Source: Erysipelotrichaceae bacterium | GTDB taxonomy: Bacteria > Bacillota_I > Bacilli_A > Erysipelotrichales > Erysipelotrichaceae | Length of the DNA: 64,000 nucleotides | Assembly: GCA_017432885.1 (NCBI GenBank) | Contig: JAFRIE010000024.1 | Coordinates: 1-64,000 of the forward strand | Reading direction: 5' to 3' | Shown: one piece after another, positions 23,319 through 33,300 of the stretch | How positions within the stretch are numbered: position 1 is the first letter of the stretch | Layout: the number at the start of each line of letters is the position of its first letter | Position numbers and translations under genes: made by a program | The notes under the pieces: model-generated | What the model was told of the DNA's origin: nothing | The model's database searches: none | The model's input: the letters and a program-made list of their open reading frames with translations, nothing else

Positions 23319-24971
23319 TTAGGATTTATCCGAAGTTTTGCCGTGTTTACCTACATAGGATCTTCTGTGCCTGCGTCCCAGAACTGCTTTCTCTTCGGTC
23401 GTTTTCGCTTCTGCAGGAGTTTCGTTTCTCTTTTGCCTGCGTCCGATGACCGGCTGCGACTTTTCTTGGACTGTTTCACTCCTCTTTCCGTGTCTATGAG
23501 CCGCTACAGGCTGTGCTTCCGTTTCCGTGACAGTCTCTTTCTTTTCTTCTTCCGACTCTGTTTCCGTATCATTCTCCTGATAGCCGTAGTAACGACTGCC
23601 GTAACCATAGTTGTGATAGCCGTAAGCACCTGAAGTCTCTCTGCTTCCGTTCAGGACAAAACCGCTGATTTCAATACCGGTATTCTTCAGTTCTCGCAGT
23701 CCTTCGGCTATGACTCCGGTTCTGGCATAATCCGACATGATGACATAGATTGCTTCATCCACGTATTTCGACAGCAGCATTGCATCCACCAGCATTGCGG
23801 ATGGAGGAGTATCCAGAATGACGATATCGGCGATGCTTTTCAGTTTCTCAATGATCTCTCCGGTCTTAGGAGAACCCAGAACTTCGGAATGCGAGGTTGC
23901 CTTCTCCGGAGAACCGAACAGTACATTCAGGCGGATCCCGTTATTCTCGTACGGAACGATCGCATCGATCAGGGAAACCTTGCCGTTGAACACATCCATG
24001 AAACCCGGCTGTTCCCCGGAAACATTAAAGATCTCCTGCAGGGAAGGATTCCGCAGGTCACAGTCCACCAGAACCACTGTCTTGTTTTTGCCGGAAAGAG
24101 AGATCGCCAGATTGGCGGCAATGGTGGATTTTCCTTCTCCCGGTACGGAAGAAGTCACCATCAGGACCTTGTGCCCGCTGCTTTCCAGTTTACGCAGGAC
24201 CCTGGTACGGATCAGACGCATGGCTTCCAGATAATCCTGCTGCACATTGTGTTCCAGGATATTGATGCTGGAAGAAGTGTCTTTTCTTTTCTTGATCTTA
24301 TAGACAGGCAGGGTGCCCAGATGGTCGACGGTACTGAAAGCCTTGACATCCTTGACCGTACGCACCGTTTTGTACATCAGCATATGTATAAACACCAGAA
24401 CAAGACTTAAGACAAAACCATAAAGTGCGCCCTTCATGGCATTGCCACGTACAGCGACCGTTTTGCCACTGTCGGTCGGAATGCCGCTGTCATCGACGAT
24501 CTCGATGTTTGTATAGCCGACGACGTACTCCGCAACCTTCGGATAGTTCTTGATGATAGAAAGCAGCGTATTGTAAGAAAGCTCCGGATCGGTCGAAGAA
24601 ACGCTGATCGTCAGCAGGTTGGTGCCTTCCACGTTGGTAACCTTGATGTTGCCCGGCAGGGAAGTCACGTTCATATCTTCCATGATCACATCTTTTAAAA
24701 CACCGCTGGTCAGGATATACGGGAAAACCGTACCCAGCTGCTGGGCAGAACGGGAATCCGTGTTGTTTTCGTCTTCAGAAGAATAGACGGCTACCGTCGC
24801 TTCCGCCTTATATGCCGGCACATAGGAATCTCTGGTCGAGAAATAACTTAAGGCGCCAAGAAGCAGAGGCAATACCAAAACCACGATCCACATCTTTCTA
24901 AGCGAATTCAGAAAAGCATCGACAAATGCCGTGATATCCAGTTTTTCGATCTCGTTCTTGCTTTCTGCCAT
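23319..24971 (-). CDS. Fused Wzz-type co-polymerase and BY-kinase with basic C-terminal tail
   Basis: A 550-aa polysaccharide co-polymerase fused to a bacterial tyrosine kinase. Two membrane helices (about 28-46 and 181-200) flank an extracytoplasmic Wzz domain. The kinase has Walker A SSVPGEGKS (275-282), A' VVLVDCD (299-305) and B IVILDTPP. The autophosphorylation cluster SGAYGYHNYGYGSRYYGY lies about 75 residues before the end. Beyond it runs an unusual basic tail with repeated HRHGKR, GRRQKR and GRRHRR motifs. Such kinases set chain length or export of capsule/exopolysaccharide. It follows a second fused kinase by 1 bp. Confidence 0.87.
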   Translation of the reverse strand: MAESKNEIEKLDITAFVDAFLNSLRKMWIVVLVLPLLLGALSYFSTRDSYVPAYKAEATVAVYSSEDENNTDSRSAQQLGTVFPYILTSGVLKDVIMEDMNVTSLPGNIKVTNVEGTNLLTISVSSTDPELSYNTLLSIIKNYPKVAEYVVGYTNIEIVDDSGIPTDSGKTVAVRGNAMKGALYGFVLSLVLVFIHMLMYKTVRTVKDVKAFSTVDHLGTLPVYKIKKRKDTSSSINILEHNVQQDYLEAMRLIRTRVLRKLESSGHKVLMVTSSVPGEGKSTIAANLAISLSGKNKTVVLVDCDLRNPSLQEIFNVSGEQPGFMDVFNGKVSLIDAIVPYENNGIRLNVLFGSPEKATSHSEVLGSPKTGEIIEKLKSIADIVILDTPPSAMLVDAMLLSKYVDEAIYVIMSDYARTGVIAEGLRELKNTGIEISGFVLNGSRETSGAYGYHNYGYGSRYYGYQENDTETESEEEKKETVTETEAQPVAAHRHGKRSETVQEKSQPVIGRRQKRNETPAEAKTTEEKAVLGRRHRRSYVGKHGKTSDKS

Positions 24972-24972
24972 T

Positions 24973-26487
24973 TTACTTCTTACTCTCTGTTTCTGTCATC
25001 TTGTTCGCACTGCTTGTCGGACTCTTACGTTCCGCATAATGTCCGTACGCTCCATAACTGCTGTAACGTCCATAATGGCCGTACTTGCCGTACTTGCCAT
25101 AACCGTAATAGCCGCCGACGATCTTCCTGCCGCTTCCCGGCAAAGACCGTACGCCGTTTAAAATACATCCCGACATGTGACAGCGGTACTTCTTCAGTTC
25201 ATCGATCGCATCATTGATCGTAGCCGCCAGGATCCTGTTATACTGAACCACCAGGATCGAAAGATCCGCGACATTGGCTACCGACTCCGCATCCGCCATC
25301 AGTGACATCGGTGGCGTATCCAGAATGATAATATCAAAACCCTTGCGCAGATGATCGATCATGCGCTTAAAAACGCCGTCCTTGAAATATTCCGCCGCAT
25401 CCCTACTGCCTTTCCCGCAAAGCAGTAAAGGAAGATTACTGACAGGATCACGATACAGATATCCCTGACCGTTCTTGGTCCTTCCGCTTAGAAAATCCGT
25501 CAGGGAAGTGCCTTCTTTCACCTCGATCCCAAAGATCCTGGCCTGGGTAGGACGACGCAGGTCGCAATCGACCAGAAGCACGCTCTTGCCCTGATTCTGA
25601 ATCGCCAGAGCCAGATTGGCAGCCACTGTCGATTTGCCTTCGTGTTCTGCCACACTGGAAATCATGATGACCTTTGCATTGTGCCGCTCTACGGATTTCA
25701 GTACCGAAGCGGCAATCTTTTTATACCGTTCTACGAATGAGAAACTGGCCGTCGCATCCGTCAGAAGAACACTCTTCTTACCGATATCGCTCTTGGTCTT
25801 ACGCAGACGTTCGTACTCGATGGCCCCCAAAGAGGTCGCATCCAGTTTCTCTCTGAGATCCTTCTCGCTCTTGATCGTATCGTGACGATAGGAAAGATAG
25901 GCAAAAGCTGCCGTAAGAACCAGAAAAGCCAGAACGAAGGCCCGTTTCGCCATACCCAGGGCAGAAGAACCGGAAACGCTGCGGACCGGGATCTGCGGCT
26001 GTGCCAGGACTTCCATGACCATGGTCGTATTGACATACTGGATCAGTCCCGGATACAGTTTCATGATGGAACGGATGATCTTGAATGTTTTCTCCGGGGA
26101 ATTGCTGGTGACGGTAAGGGTAAGCAGATTGGTTTCCCCAATCACTCTGGCCGTTGCCGAGGCATCAAAAGACGCCAGACCGACATCTTCGCAGACCATT
26201 TTCTTCATGACATCGCTGTTCAGGATATTGGTAAAGCTCGTGGCCATGGTACGGGCCGCGCTGAGATTGTTGTAGGCATAACCAGTCGTACGCTTGGACA
26301 TGACCGCGAAGGTGGCGTTGGAACTGTAAGTGACCAGGGCTCTGGAGTTCACCAGCATCATCACGATCATTGCTACCGCAAGGGAACCTAAAACGATCGC
26401 CCAGAGACTATGCAGAACATCCGTAATCAGGCTGAATGGTTCAACATTGCTGAAAAGCTCGTTTGTACTGTCTTTCTTCTCGCTCAT
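24973..26487 (-). CDS. Second fused Wzz-type co-polymerase and BY-kinase
   Basis: A 504-aa paralog of the neighbouring protein. Membrane helices at about 28-46 and 185-203 flank the Wzz domain. Walker A reads SSVAEHEGKST, A' VLLVDCDLRRP and B IIILDTPP. The C-terminal tyrosine cluster is long and regular: GGYYGYGKYGKYGHYGRY onward, alternating Gly-Tyr with basic residues, about 460-490. Normally one such system serves one polysaccharide; two in tandem suggest two chain-length modes or cross-phosphorylation. The start overlaps the stop of the Ig-like gene. Confidence 0.87.
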   Translation of the reverse strand: MSEKKDSTNELFSNVEPFSLITDVLHSLWAIVLGSLAVAMIVMMLVNSRALVTYSSNATFAVMSKRTTGYAYNNLSAARTMATSFTNILNSDVMKKMVCEDVGLASFDASATARVIGETNLLTLTVTSNSPEKTFKIIRSIMKLYPGLIQYVNTTMVMEVLAQPQIPVRSVSGSSALGMAKRAFVLAFLVLTAAFAYLSYRHDTIKSEKDLREKLDATSLGAIEYERLRKTKSDIGKKSVLLTDATASFSFVERYKKIAASVLKSVERHNAKVIMISSVAEHEGKSTVAANLALAIQNQGKSVLLVDCDLRRPTQARIFGIEVKEGTSLTDFLSGRTKNGQGYLYRDPVSNLPLLLCGKGSRDAAEYFKDGVFKRMIDHLRKGFDIIILDTPPMSLMADAESVANVADLSILVVQYNRILAATINDAIDELKKYRCHMSGCILNGVRSLPGSGRKIVGGYYGYGKYGKYGHYGRYSSYGAYGHYAERKSPTSSANKMTETESKK

Positions 26488-27335
26488 CAGTAATCCTCCG
26501 TAACAATGACGACCATCTTTGTTTCTGTCGTTATCTTTCCTGAATAAGGCAGACTGAATACGACATGATAAGTCCCCTCATGAAAATAATCGACATAATC
26601 GCTGATCATAATCTCTTCTGCAGTAAAATCCGTATCTTCAAAATCCAGCATCCTGTTTCCCTGACGGATGCCGGCGATATATTCCTCATAGTTCACTTCT
26701 CCGCCTACCGGAAGATACAGAATGTAGTCCGATAAAGCCGGATACTGACGGTTGTATTCGCTGCTGGTCAACACATCCATGACGACATTCAGTTTCTCGA
26801 CATCGCCGTGATTGTTTGTTACTTCCAGTACGACCGGATATTCCGCCGAAGAAGCAGTGGTATAGGCATCGGAAAGGATCTTGATCTTATTGGAAATATC
26901 GCCATCCAGCACATCTTCTGCCTCTAAAAAGGAGAAATCATAGGTGGATTCCGAACGCAGGACCAAAGGTTTTTTGGAAGAAAAACGCGGAGAATGATAA
27001 TCATCATAGATCACTTTTCGGCTGTACTTGCCGACATTGTTATGAGAATCAAAAGCGGCATAGTCGACCCGGATCACACCTTCTTCGATAAAATTGGATT
27101 TCCCGGCAACTACCAGTGTCTTTGTCACATCGCCGTCGCGCTCATCTTGCGCACTGACACCTTTCAGCAGATCCTCATCCGTCGCTTTCACGCTCAGATG
27201 CAGAACATCTTCGTTGCAGCTTATAATCGGCGCATCCTTATCCTGATCTCTGTAAGAAAGATACTGGTCAACGCCAAAAAATACCGAGCTGGCAAGGAAG
27301 AGTATCAGCAGTAAAATTCGAAGAATGCGCATCAA
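26487..27335 (-). CDS. Membrane-anchored protein with DUF5011/HYR-type Ig-like domains
   Basis: A 282-aa protein with one N-terminal membrane helix (MMRILRILLLILFLASSVFF) and an extracytoplasmic part of two Ig-like units. Each has the 'D-G-D-V/I-T/S' signature of DUF5011/HYR domains: ERDGDVTKTL (about 66-75) and VLDGDISNKIKI (about 142-153). No enzyme motif is visible. As the first gene of the BY-kinase operon it probably helps polymer handling at the outer face of the membrane, which is inference. Confidence 0.65.
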   Translation of the reverse strand: MMRILRILLLILFLASSVFFGVDQYLSYRDQDKDAPIISCNEDVLHLSVKATDEDLLKGVSAQDERDGDVTKTLVVAGKSNFIEEGVIRVDYAAFDSHNNVGKYSRKVIYDDYHSPRFSSKKPLVLRSESTYDFSFLEAEDVLDGDISNKIKILSDAYTTASSAEYPVVLEVTNNHGDVEKLNVVMDVLTSSEYNRQYPALSDYILYLPVGGEVNYEEYIAGIRQGNRMLDFEDTDFTAEEIMISDYVDYFHEGTYHVVFSLPYSGKITTETKMVVIVTEDY

Positions 27336-27360
27336 AAACTCCTTAAATTAAGTTTACCTA

Positions 27361-27366
27361 ATTATA
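27361..27366 (-). promoter_or_regulatory. -10 of the BY-kinase operon
   Basis: Minus-strand TATAAT lies 25 bp before the ATG at 27335, after an A/T-rich stretch. The -35 region is weak, so regulation by an activator is possible. Confidence 0.5.
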
Positions 27367-27460
27367 CAATACTATTTCTGTCCTTTTCCATAAAGAAGCT
27401 ATTCAGGCCACTTCTAAACAATGAAAGAATCTTGTGATATCTTTTTATTTCTTTTTTTCT

Positions 27461-27502
27461 AAAAACCCTGAAAACAGACTCTTTACGGTCTTAGAATCAA
27501 GG
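27461..27502 (-). terminator. Probable terminator of the RRE/HprK-like cassette
   Basis: On the minus strand CCTTGA / TCAGGG and AGAC / GTCT form a stem with an internal loop, followed by TTTTT. It lies 12 bp after the nucleotidyltransferase-like gene. The imperfect stem lowers confidence. Confidence 0.5.
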
Positions 27503-27514
27503 CTGAAACTTCTG

Positions 27515-28726
27515 CTAACTTTCTTCTTCGAGAATTTTATACTCTTTCAATAATTCGATCCGTTTCTTGCCAAGACGGATACTTTCCTGGGGATCGTTCT
27601 GTGCCATATTTCTTGTTTCTTTTAGGTAAACCACAACACGGCTGATCCAGGCAATCGGAAGCAAGTAAGGTCTTTTCTTTAAATACTGATACTTGTTTTC
27701 CATGCTACTCAAAGGAAGAAAAACAGAAGACAGGATCGACGTTGGACTTTTTCTATTTATTGCATTGATTGTCATCGTACTGGAATGCAGCCTGGAAAGG
27801 GATGAGGCTCCGTAAATACCGCTTTGCATGATATCTTCTAAAAGTTTGTTCTCATCGATCGCATCAATATCCCAGTCTTTTAGCACATCTCGTAAATCCT
27901 TATCGTTAATGATACGGTTCATTCCGATCTTGTATATTGCCCGGCTTAAATCGAAAGCTCTTGCATCTCTCAAATCTTCTTGCAGCCTGGACCATTCGAT
28001 GTCGTTCTGATATGAAATGGAATAAAGAAGAATATCTCCAACCTGACGTATTCCAAAACCGCTGTGAAGAAAATGTTTAAACGCATGCAGGATCAGATAA
28101 AGAAGATGATCTGTATGAGAAAGCGTATAGAAACCGGTTCTATAGATTCGTTCTGCGATCGCTTTTTCCTGCGCATTTTCAAAATAAGCATTTAAATAAG
28201 AATATGCCGAAGAAGGAGGAAATAAGGTCTTGTGTACTTCAATATATAAATGGCTTTCTTTCTCCTCGTAAGTAACCTCAAAAGATTCTTCTATGTTCTG
28301 ATTTGAATCAACAAGTTTCAATCCATACGCCAGCAATGCCTCATGCAGTGCAGGATATGCTTCTGAATCAATCCATAGATCTTCATCGGAGGAACATCGT
28401 TCTTCCGGATGCGGATACAAGCTACGGCAGACGATCCCCTTTATCACCAGCGGTTTTAGTCCTTTTTCTAACAGATAGTCATAAAGAAGGACAAAATCGG
28501 CGCTTCTGCACGCCTGGGTCTGTGCGGCTTCTTTCGCTCTTTTCACATAATAAGGAAAACGCTCCTTTTCTTCGATCGCTTCCACTGCCATCGGCAAAAG
28601 CATATGGTTCATCGCCAGATGAAAAAAGCGAAGACTCTCTTCGCTGTTCATTGAAGATAAGGAGCATTTCTTTTTTCTGACTGCACAGGAAAATGCTTCC
28701 AGAAGTTTTTCTTCAACTTTATTCAA
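27515..28726 (-). CDS. Nucleotidyltransferase-like protein (NTP_transf_5 type)
   Basis: A 403-aa protein resembling the NTP_transf_5 family. The segment KGLKPLVIKGIVCRSLYPHPEERCSSDEDLWID (about 92-123) matches its 'KG......YP....R...D.D..V' core; the acidic pair would hold the metal and nucleotide. EVHKTLFPP and the HLLYLILHAFKHFLHSGFGIRQVGDILLYS region (about 213-245) are also typical. Its precise reaction is unknown. The family is often found beside PqqD-like and HprK-like proteins, exactly as here. It is the last gene of the cassette, 3 bp after the anchored acidic protein. Confidence 0.7.
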   Translation of the reverse strand: MNKVEEKLLEAFSCAVRKKKCSLSSMNSEESLRFFHLAMNHMLLPMAVEAIEEKERFPYYVKRAKEAAQTQACRSADFVLLYDYLLEKGLKPLVIKGIVCRSLYPHPEERCSSDEDLWIDSEAYPALHEALLAYGLKLVDSNQNIEESFEVTYEEKESHLYIEVHKTLFPPSSAYSYLNAYFENAQEKAIAERIYRTGFYTLSHTDHLLYLILHAFKHFLHSGFGIRQVGDILLYSISYQNDIEWSRLQEDLRDARAFDLSRAIYKIGMNRIINDKDLRDVLKDWDIDAIDENKLLEDIMQSGIYGASSLSRLHSSTMTINAINRKSPTSILSSVFLPLSSMENKYQYLKKRPYLLPIAWISRVVVYLKETRNMAQNDPQESIRLGKKRIELLKEYKILEEES

Positions 28727-28729
28727 ATT

Positions 28730-29002
28730 CTATTCTCCTGCAGACTCCTGATCATCCGGAATGGTAATGATGATGTCCCCTCCGTCTTCCTGAATCGTAG
28801 CTTCCTGTATTTCATCCTCCTCGACAGGCTCATTTTCGATTTCAGTCTCATTCTTTATGTTTTCTTCGTTCTGTTCCTCAACCGGCTCACTGTCTATGCT
28901 TTCTTCTTTACCTGTCTGTTTCGGAAACAGAAAAGCATATACCGAAAGAACACAGATCGCAACAACGAGCACTGCAATGATTATTAAATAACGCTTTTTC
29001 AT
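28730..29002 (-). CDS. Small membrane-anchored acidic protein
   Basis: A 90-aa protein: one N-terminal helix (IIIAVLVVAICVLSVYAFLF, about 6-25), then an extracytoplasmic tail of about 60 residues dominated by Glu/Asp/Asn. It ends with a hydrophobic strand GGDIIITIPDD (74-84). No family recognised. It overlaps the PqqD-like gene by 4 bp, so it is a co-translated part of the cassette. It might act as a tether or a substrate; no evidence decides. Confidence 0.6.
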   Translation of the reverse strand: MKKRYLIIIAVLVVAICVLSVYAFLFPKQTGKEESIDSEPVEEQNEENIKNETEIENEPVEEDEIQEATIQEDGGDIIITIPDDQESAGE

Positions 29003-29283
29003 TTTTCCATCACCTGAATATAGTTTCTTTCCAGCAGCTGTTGAATCAAAGAATGTACATCTTCCGAAATGTTATCTTGCTGATCAACATCGTACTCCTG
29101 TTTCATTCTTTGACAGAGCTCTTTTTCATCAATCCCTTCTTCCAGCTGTTTCCAGCAGAAAGCCCCTGTTTCATTTAAACTTGTTACATATGGTACATCC
29201 TTACGTAAATGTTTCGCGGCAATCAGTACATTCTGATCGGCTATTTCACATAAGATGACTCCTTTACGGCTGATATATTTCAT
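28999..29283 (-). CDS. PqqD-like (RRE) protein
   Basis: A 94-aa winged-helix protein of the PqqD type: an N-terminal beta sheet (ILCEIADQNVLIAA), LNETGAFCWKQLEEG (the family's 'LN.tg..iw..l..g' core), then helices ending ISEDVHSLIQQLLERNYIQVM. PqqD proteins bind leader peptides of ribosomal natural products and deliver them to modifying enzymes; as such they are RiPP recognition elements. The YxxPxL motif of the nearby 81-aa peptide is a plausible ligand. It overlaps the HprK-like gene by 4 bp. Confidence 0.82.
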   Translation of the reverse strand: MKYISRKGVILCEIADQNVLIAAKHLRKDVPYVTSLNETGAFCWKQLEEGIDEKELCQRMKQEYDVDQQDNISEDVHSLIQQLLERNYIQVMEK

Positions 29284-29996
29284 AAATACTTCTCCAGATA
29301 TTTACTGCAGAGCTCGACAGCCTCCTGATCGGCTTTGTTTATAAGTTTAATAACAGGATACTTCTTTAATAGCACATCTGCAATATTAGAGAGTTGACGG
29401 ATGTCCTCTTCGTTTTGAGGTTCAACCGCAAACTGATGAAACAACGGCGCCAGAGCTTCCTTCACAGACATCTCTCTGATCTCATTGTGATCGCCTTTCT
29501 CAAGAAAAACGATTCCACCCAATGGTGCATCCGCTTTTCCCTTAAACCGTTCCTTTCCGTTCCAGGGAGACGGATACACGTGAATATTGCCGTCATTCAG
29601 TTCAAGATAAGGCATGTCACCGCAGATCAGCTCAATCTGATCTCTGTACCGTTTTTTCCAGTTTTTGTACTGCGTCGTCTTTCCCGTTCCGCTTCTTCCG
29701 ATAAACAGCCAGGCTTTCTGTTTATAACGGATCGCCACAGCATGGAAGAAAACCCCATTTTCCCTTAACAAGGCAAGGGAAGAAAGATTGATCAGGGACT
29801 TATATTCGACATAGTCGTCATCCTGATTCTCTGTATAGTAGGGACGCAGTTCCTCCATATAATCAATCGGAGAAAGAATATCGTATTCCTCATTTTCCGA
29901 CAAACGAATATATGGACGCATATATAACGGCGTCTTTTCATAATGGAAAGCATAACGAAGCTTATGCTGTCCGTAACTGATTTCGTATACTTTCAT
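29280..29996 (-). CDS. HprK-like P-loop kinase-type protein
   Basis: A 238-aa relative of the C-terminal domain of HPr kinase. The P-loop FIGRSGTGKTT lies at 98-108, preceded by FFHAVAI (His86, matching the HprK 'HA' strand) and followed by ICGDMPYL (Asp127). The canonical HprK signature region for HPr phosphorylation is reduced. Such proteins occur beside PqqD proteins; some phosphorylate peptides in lasso-type clusters. The start is at 29996, only 4 bp from a terminator U-run, without a visible Shine-Dalgarno, so translation is expected to be weak. Confidence 0.78.
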   Translation of the reverse strand: MKVYEISYGQHKLRYAFHYEKTPLYMRPYIRLSENEEYDILSPIDYMEELRPYYTENQDDDYVEYKSLINLSSLALLRENGVFFHAVAIRYKQKAWLFIGRSGTGKTTQYKNWKKRYRDQIELICGDMPYLELNDGNIHVYPSPWNGKERFKGKADAPLGGIVFLEKGDHNEIREMSVKEALAPLFHQFAVEPQNEEDIRQLSNIADVLLKKYPVIKLINKADQEAVELCSKYLEKYL

Positions 29997-30000
29997 AATT

Positions 30001-30046
30001 AGAAAAAGGATCGAGAAAACCCGTTAGAGAGTTCTCCCAATCCTTT
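30001..30046 (-). terminator. Intra-operon terminator/attenuator after the 81-aa peptide gene
   Basis: On the minus strand a stem of about 15 bp including G-U pairs (arms 30032-30046 and 30005-30019; AAAGGATTGGGAGAA with TTTTCTCGATCCTTT) is followed by TTTTTCTAATT. It stands 11 bp after the peptide stop and directly before the kinase ATG. It would leave the adhesin and peptide highly expressed and the modifying genes low. Confidence 0.75.
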
Positions 30047-30056
30047 GTTTTAACGA

Positions 30057-30302
30057 TTAGCCTTCCCAGAGCCTGTTCTCGATGTAGTAGTCGTAGTCGT
30101 TTACGTCGACAGTACCGTCTCCATTATAGTCGGCATCAGGGTTATCTCCTCCCCAAGCGATCTCTTCCCACCAGGTGTCGAAATCCATGCCTTCGGCAAA
30201 GTTTGTTCCCTGACCGGTTCCTTGACCGATTACTGTTCCGCCGGAACCTGTCTCATCATCCAGTTCAAACAATACAGGTGTACTATATTTGATTCTCAGC
30301 AT
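30057..30302 (-). CDS. 81-aa peptide with YxxPxL leader motif and single dockerin-type calcium loop
   Basis: A candidate precursor or structural peptide. Residues 6-11 are YSTPVL (YxxPxL), the recognition motif of leader peptides bound by PqqD-like RRE proteins. A Gly/Thr-rich stretch follows (GSGGTVIGQGTGQGTN, 19-34), then an acidic/aromatic part (WWEEIAW, 44-50). Next comes a complete EF-hand/dockerin loop, DYNGDGTVDVND (58-69; ligands D58, N60, D62, T64, D69), and DYYIENRLW. There is no signal peptide. AAGGAGG lies 9 nt upstream; the VWA gene ends 14 bp before. No homology search was run, so 'precursor' is inference. Confidence 0.65.
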   Translation of the reverse strand: MLRIKYSTPVLFELDDETGSGGTVIGQGTGQGTNFAEGMDFDTWWEEIAWGGDNPDADYNGDGTVDVNDYDYYIENRLWEG

Positions 30303-30316
30303 TTTATAATACCTCC

Positions 30317-33300
30317 TTAGTCGCCTTCGGCCGTTATTTCAATATCTGCAAGCGGTTTGGAGTTAGCTGAATCCGTAATACGCAGACCGCCGGTTCCGAC
30401 CTTGCCGTTACCAAAGCTGATTCTACGGGTCTTGGTTCCTCTAACCGTTACACCATCCATCGTCTTCCAGAATGGCGTAAACTCACTTCTGGTATCTGTC
30501 TTAATCAATCCGCTCGCATCCCAGTATCCAAGATATCCGTTCCGGACATACTTGTAAGTACCGTCTTCGTTCTTGCCTCCACCGAATACACTTCTCGGGC
30601 TCAGAACTACCGTAGCGCCGCCCGTTGCGTTCTGAATCGTCAGCGTCTGCACAACAGTAGAAGACTTACCGGTTTCTTCATTTACCACATGGATAACATA
30701 TCCGAGTTTAGAATACTTCAGATCATCAACTGCAGAAATATACCACATGTTACGTAAGACTTTATCACCCTTGTTGTAAGTGTAGTGGGTATAAGCCAAA
30801 TCATAATGATCAGGAACTTCCTTGAGATAGTATACCGTATCGACAACAGGATTCATTTCTGTACCCTTTGTGCCTTTTCCGCTGTAGTAATCGCTGCCCC
30901 AGCCGGTAGCCTCACCGTTTCTGACCTTTTCAATATAGGCATAGTCATATACGGTTCCCTGAGCATCCGTTGCCCACAAACCGCCGGTATGCTTGCCATC
31001 GTATGCCGTATCTACTCCAGCTGTATCGGCAACATAATCCAGATTTCCGGATTCTGCCTTACCAACGATCTGATCATCCGTTACAGCAGCACCTGGATAA
31101 GATCTGTAATAACCGCCATAGAGATGATTTTTCTTAGTCTCCTTAGCAAGATTGAACTTATATCCGGTAATCGTTCCATCGGTCGTAACCGGTATCAGAC
31201 GGCTCTCCTGGTTTCTGATCTCGATCTTCTCAACAGTATTATCACTTGAGTGATATACATAGAAGTATTCGTAATTCTGCAGTTTGTTTGTAAATTCTAC
31301 ACTGTACTGCCTATTACCAACAACACCGTCCGTTACTTTCGCTACTTTATTTTCGACAACCGGCTGAACATCACCTTCCGGTGTGAACGGTCCGCCTGGA
31401 CTCGTACGGTGCTGAGTTACAGCCGTTACTGTCTCCAACAGGAACTCAGGATGATCGCCGGTATCCTCGACTTCTGAGAACTCGAAGTTGGAAGCTTCTG
31501 GGACGTTGATGAAACGTACAGACCATCCGGCTTTTAACTCAAGAGTGAAGTTGCCTGTATTAGGTACATGCAGCTTATAACCGACACGGTTTCCGTTCTC
31601 ATCGTACAGATGGTAAGCACCGGAATCGTTCTCATGAGCGAACCAGTCGGCAAATCTTTCATTGGCAGTTGTATCCCCATACTTCCTTATCAGATCATTA
31701 TCGGTCATTCCCTTTTCTTCCGGTAAACGGTTATCCCAATCCATATTGAAGGTATAACCGTTGCCTTTATCATCAACGAGCTTACCGTTAATTGTGAATG
31801 TTTTATCGGAAATATTCGTAACGTTGCCATCGGCATCCTTTAAAACCTTCTTGACATCAATACCGGATTTGACACGGTTAACCGCGGTCAGACTCTGGTC
31901 GATGTATTTAGCTATCGTCTCCTGGTCTTCAATCAGGAATCCATCTCCATAGTATGCATCTGCACCATCTTTGACCATTGGATTAATGATTTCTTCAATC
32001 AGGCCATAGTGGTAATCTATGTTGGTTTCAGAAATCGTGAAATCATATCCATGTTCAAGGACATTTTCAACTTCTTGACCTTGTTCATTAGTTTCCGTAA
32101 CAACAACACCTGGCGCTACGTAGAATGTATAGGTCCAGTTATTGCCTTCATTCAGAACAATATAAGCACTTGTTCCGCCAGCCTGAGGAACCGCATATGG
32201 TTCGAATTCTTCCGCCGGATCCTGATGGGCTTTTCTACGTTTTAACAGAAGCGTGACACTTGCCTGACGGTCTTCACCGGCAGTCAGATCATCTTCAAAT
32301 TCCTTCTTGATAGACAGTTGCATAGACTCAAGAGCCATATTCTGTATTGTGCCCTGGATGTATTCTGCTTCAACCGGCTGTGTACCAACGACCGTAACAG
32401 TAGAACCAGTCCTTGAGGTAGTCTTATATGTCGCATTGACCTCATCCGTATTCGTCTTCAAAGCATAAGAGCCCTGTGCCGTAGCAGTAGGAGCCTGCAG
32501 CTCTACGATCTGTGCCTTTTCTTCCTCAGAAAGAGTAGCATATGTTTTAGTGCCGTTATTCAGTTCGGCTACCAGGTCATAAGCATCCTGGCTAGGCCAT
32601 ACACGGAAAGTAACGACATAATGAACTCCATCTTCCAACTGGAAATTCGGTCCCATATTCCAGTGAACAGCGCCGCCGTCCTTATCGTACGTTGCAGCTT
32701 CGCAATGATCGGCTTCTCTAGTGGTCCATTCTGTCATATGAGCCTCATCGGCACCATACTTGTTTCCTTCACCACCCCAACGATAATACTTGAAACTATT
32801 AGGATCAACTGTCTGCATGACTTTCATTTCAGCATTAGTCAATTCTGTTATACCATCGGTAATATGAACATCACCAAAGCCAAGGGCAGAAGAGATGGAT
32901 TGAGCAATGTTTTCAAAAGCAATATTCAATTCAGATTCATTCGTTGCTAAAACGGCATTGCTTTCAGGAAGACCGGCTTCAGTAACAAGATTTTTCACTT
33001 TCGTGACATCATTAGAAACACCGATTGCATAAAAAGTCTTGTTCTTTAAAGCAATAGATTTGACTTCCTCAACCGCTGCTTTAAAGTTTAAGTTGTATGG
33101 ATTTGGGTCATTGCTTCCGTCTCCAAACAAATAGTCATTACTAGCATAAAACGATGTATTCATCATATTAGTGCCATTTAGAACGCTGTCAGCCACATCG
33201 CCACGGCTTACACGGAAGGTTGGATCGCCATCAGTAACAAAGATGATAAACGTCGCTGCATCAGAATCAGAGTTTGCAATACGGTTTGCAATAGAAAGAG

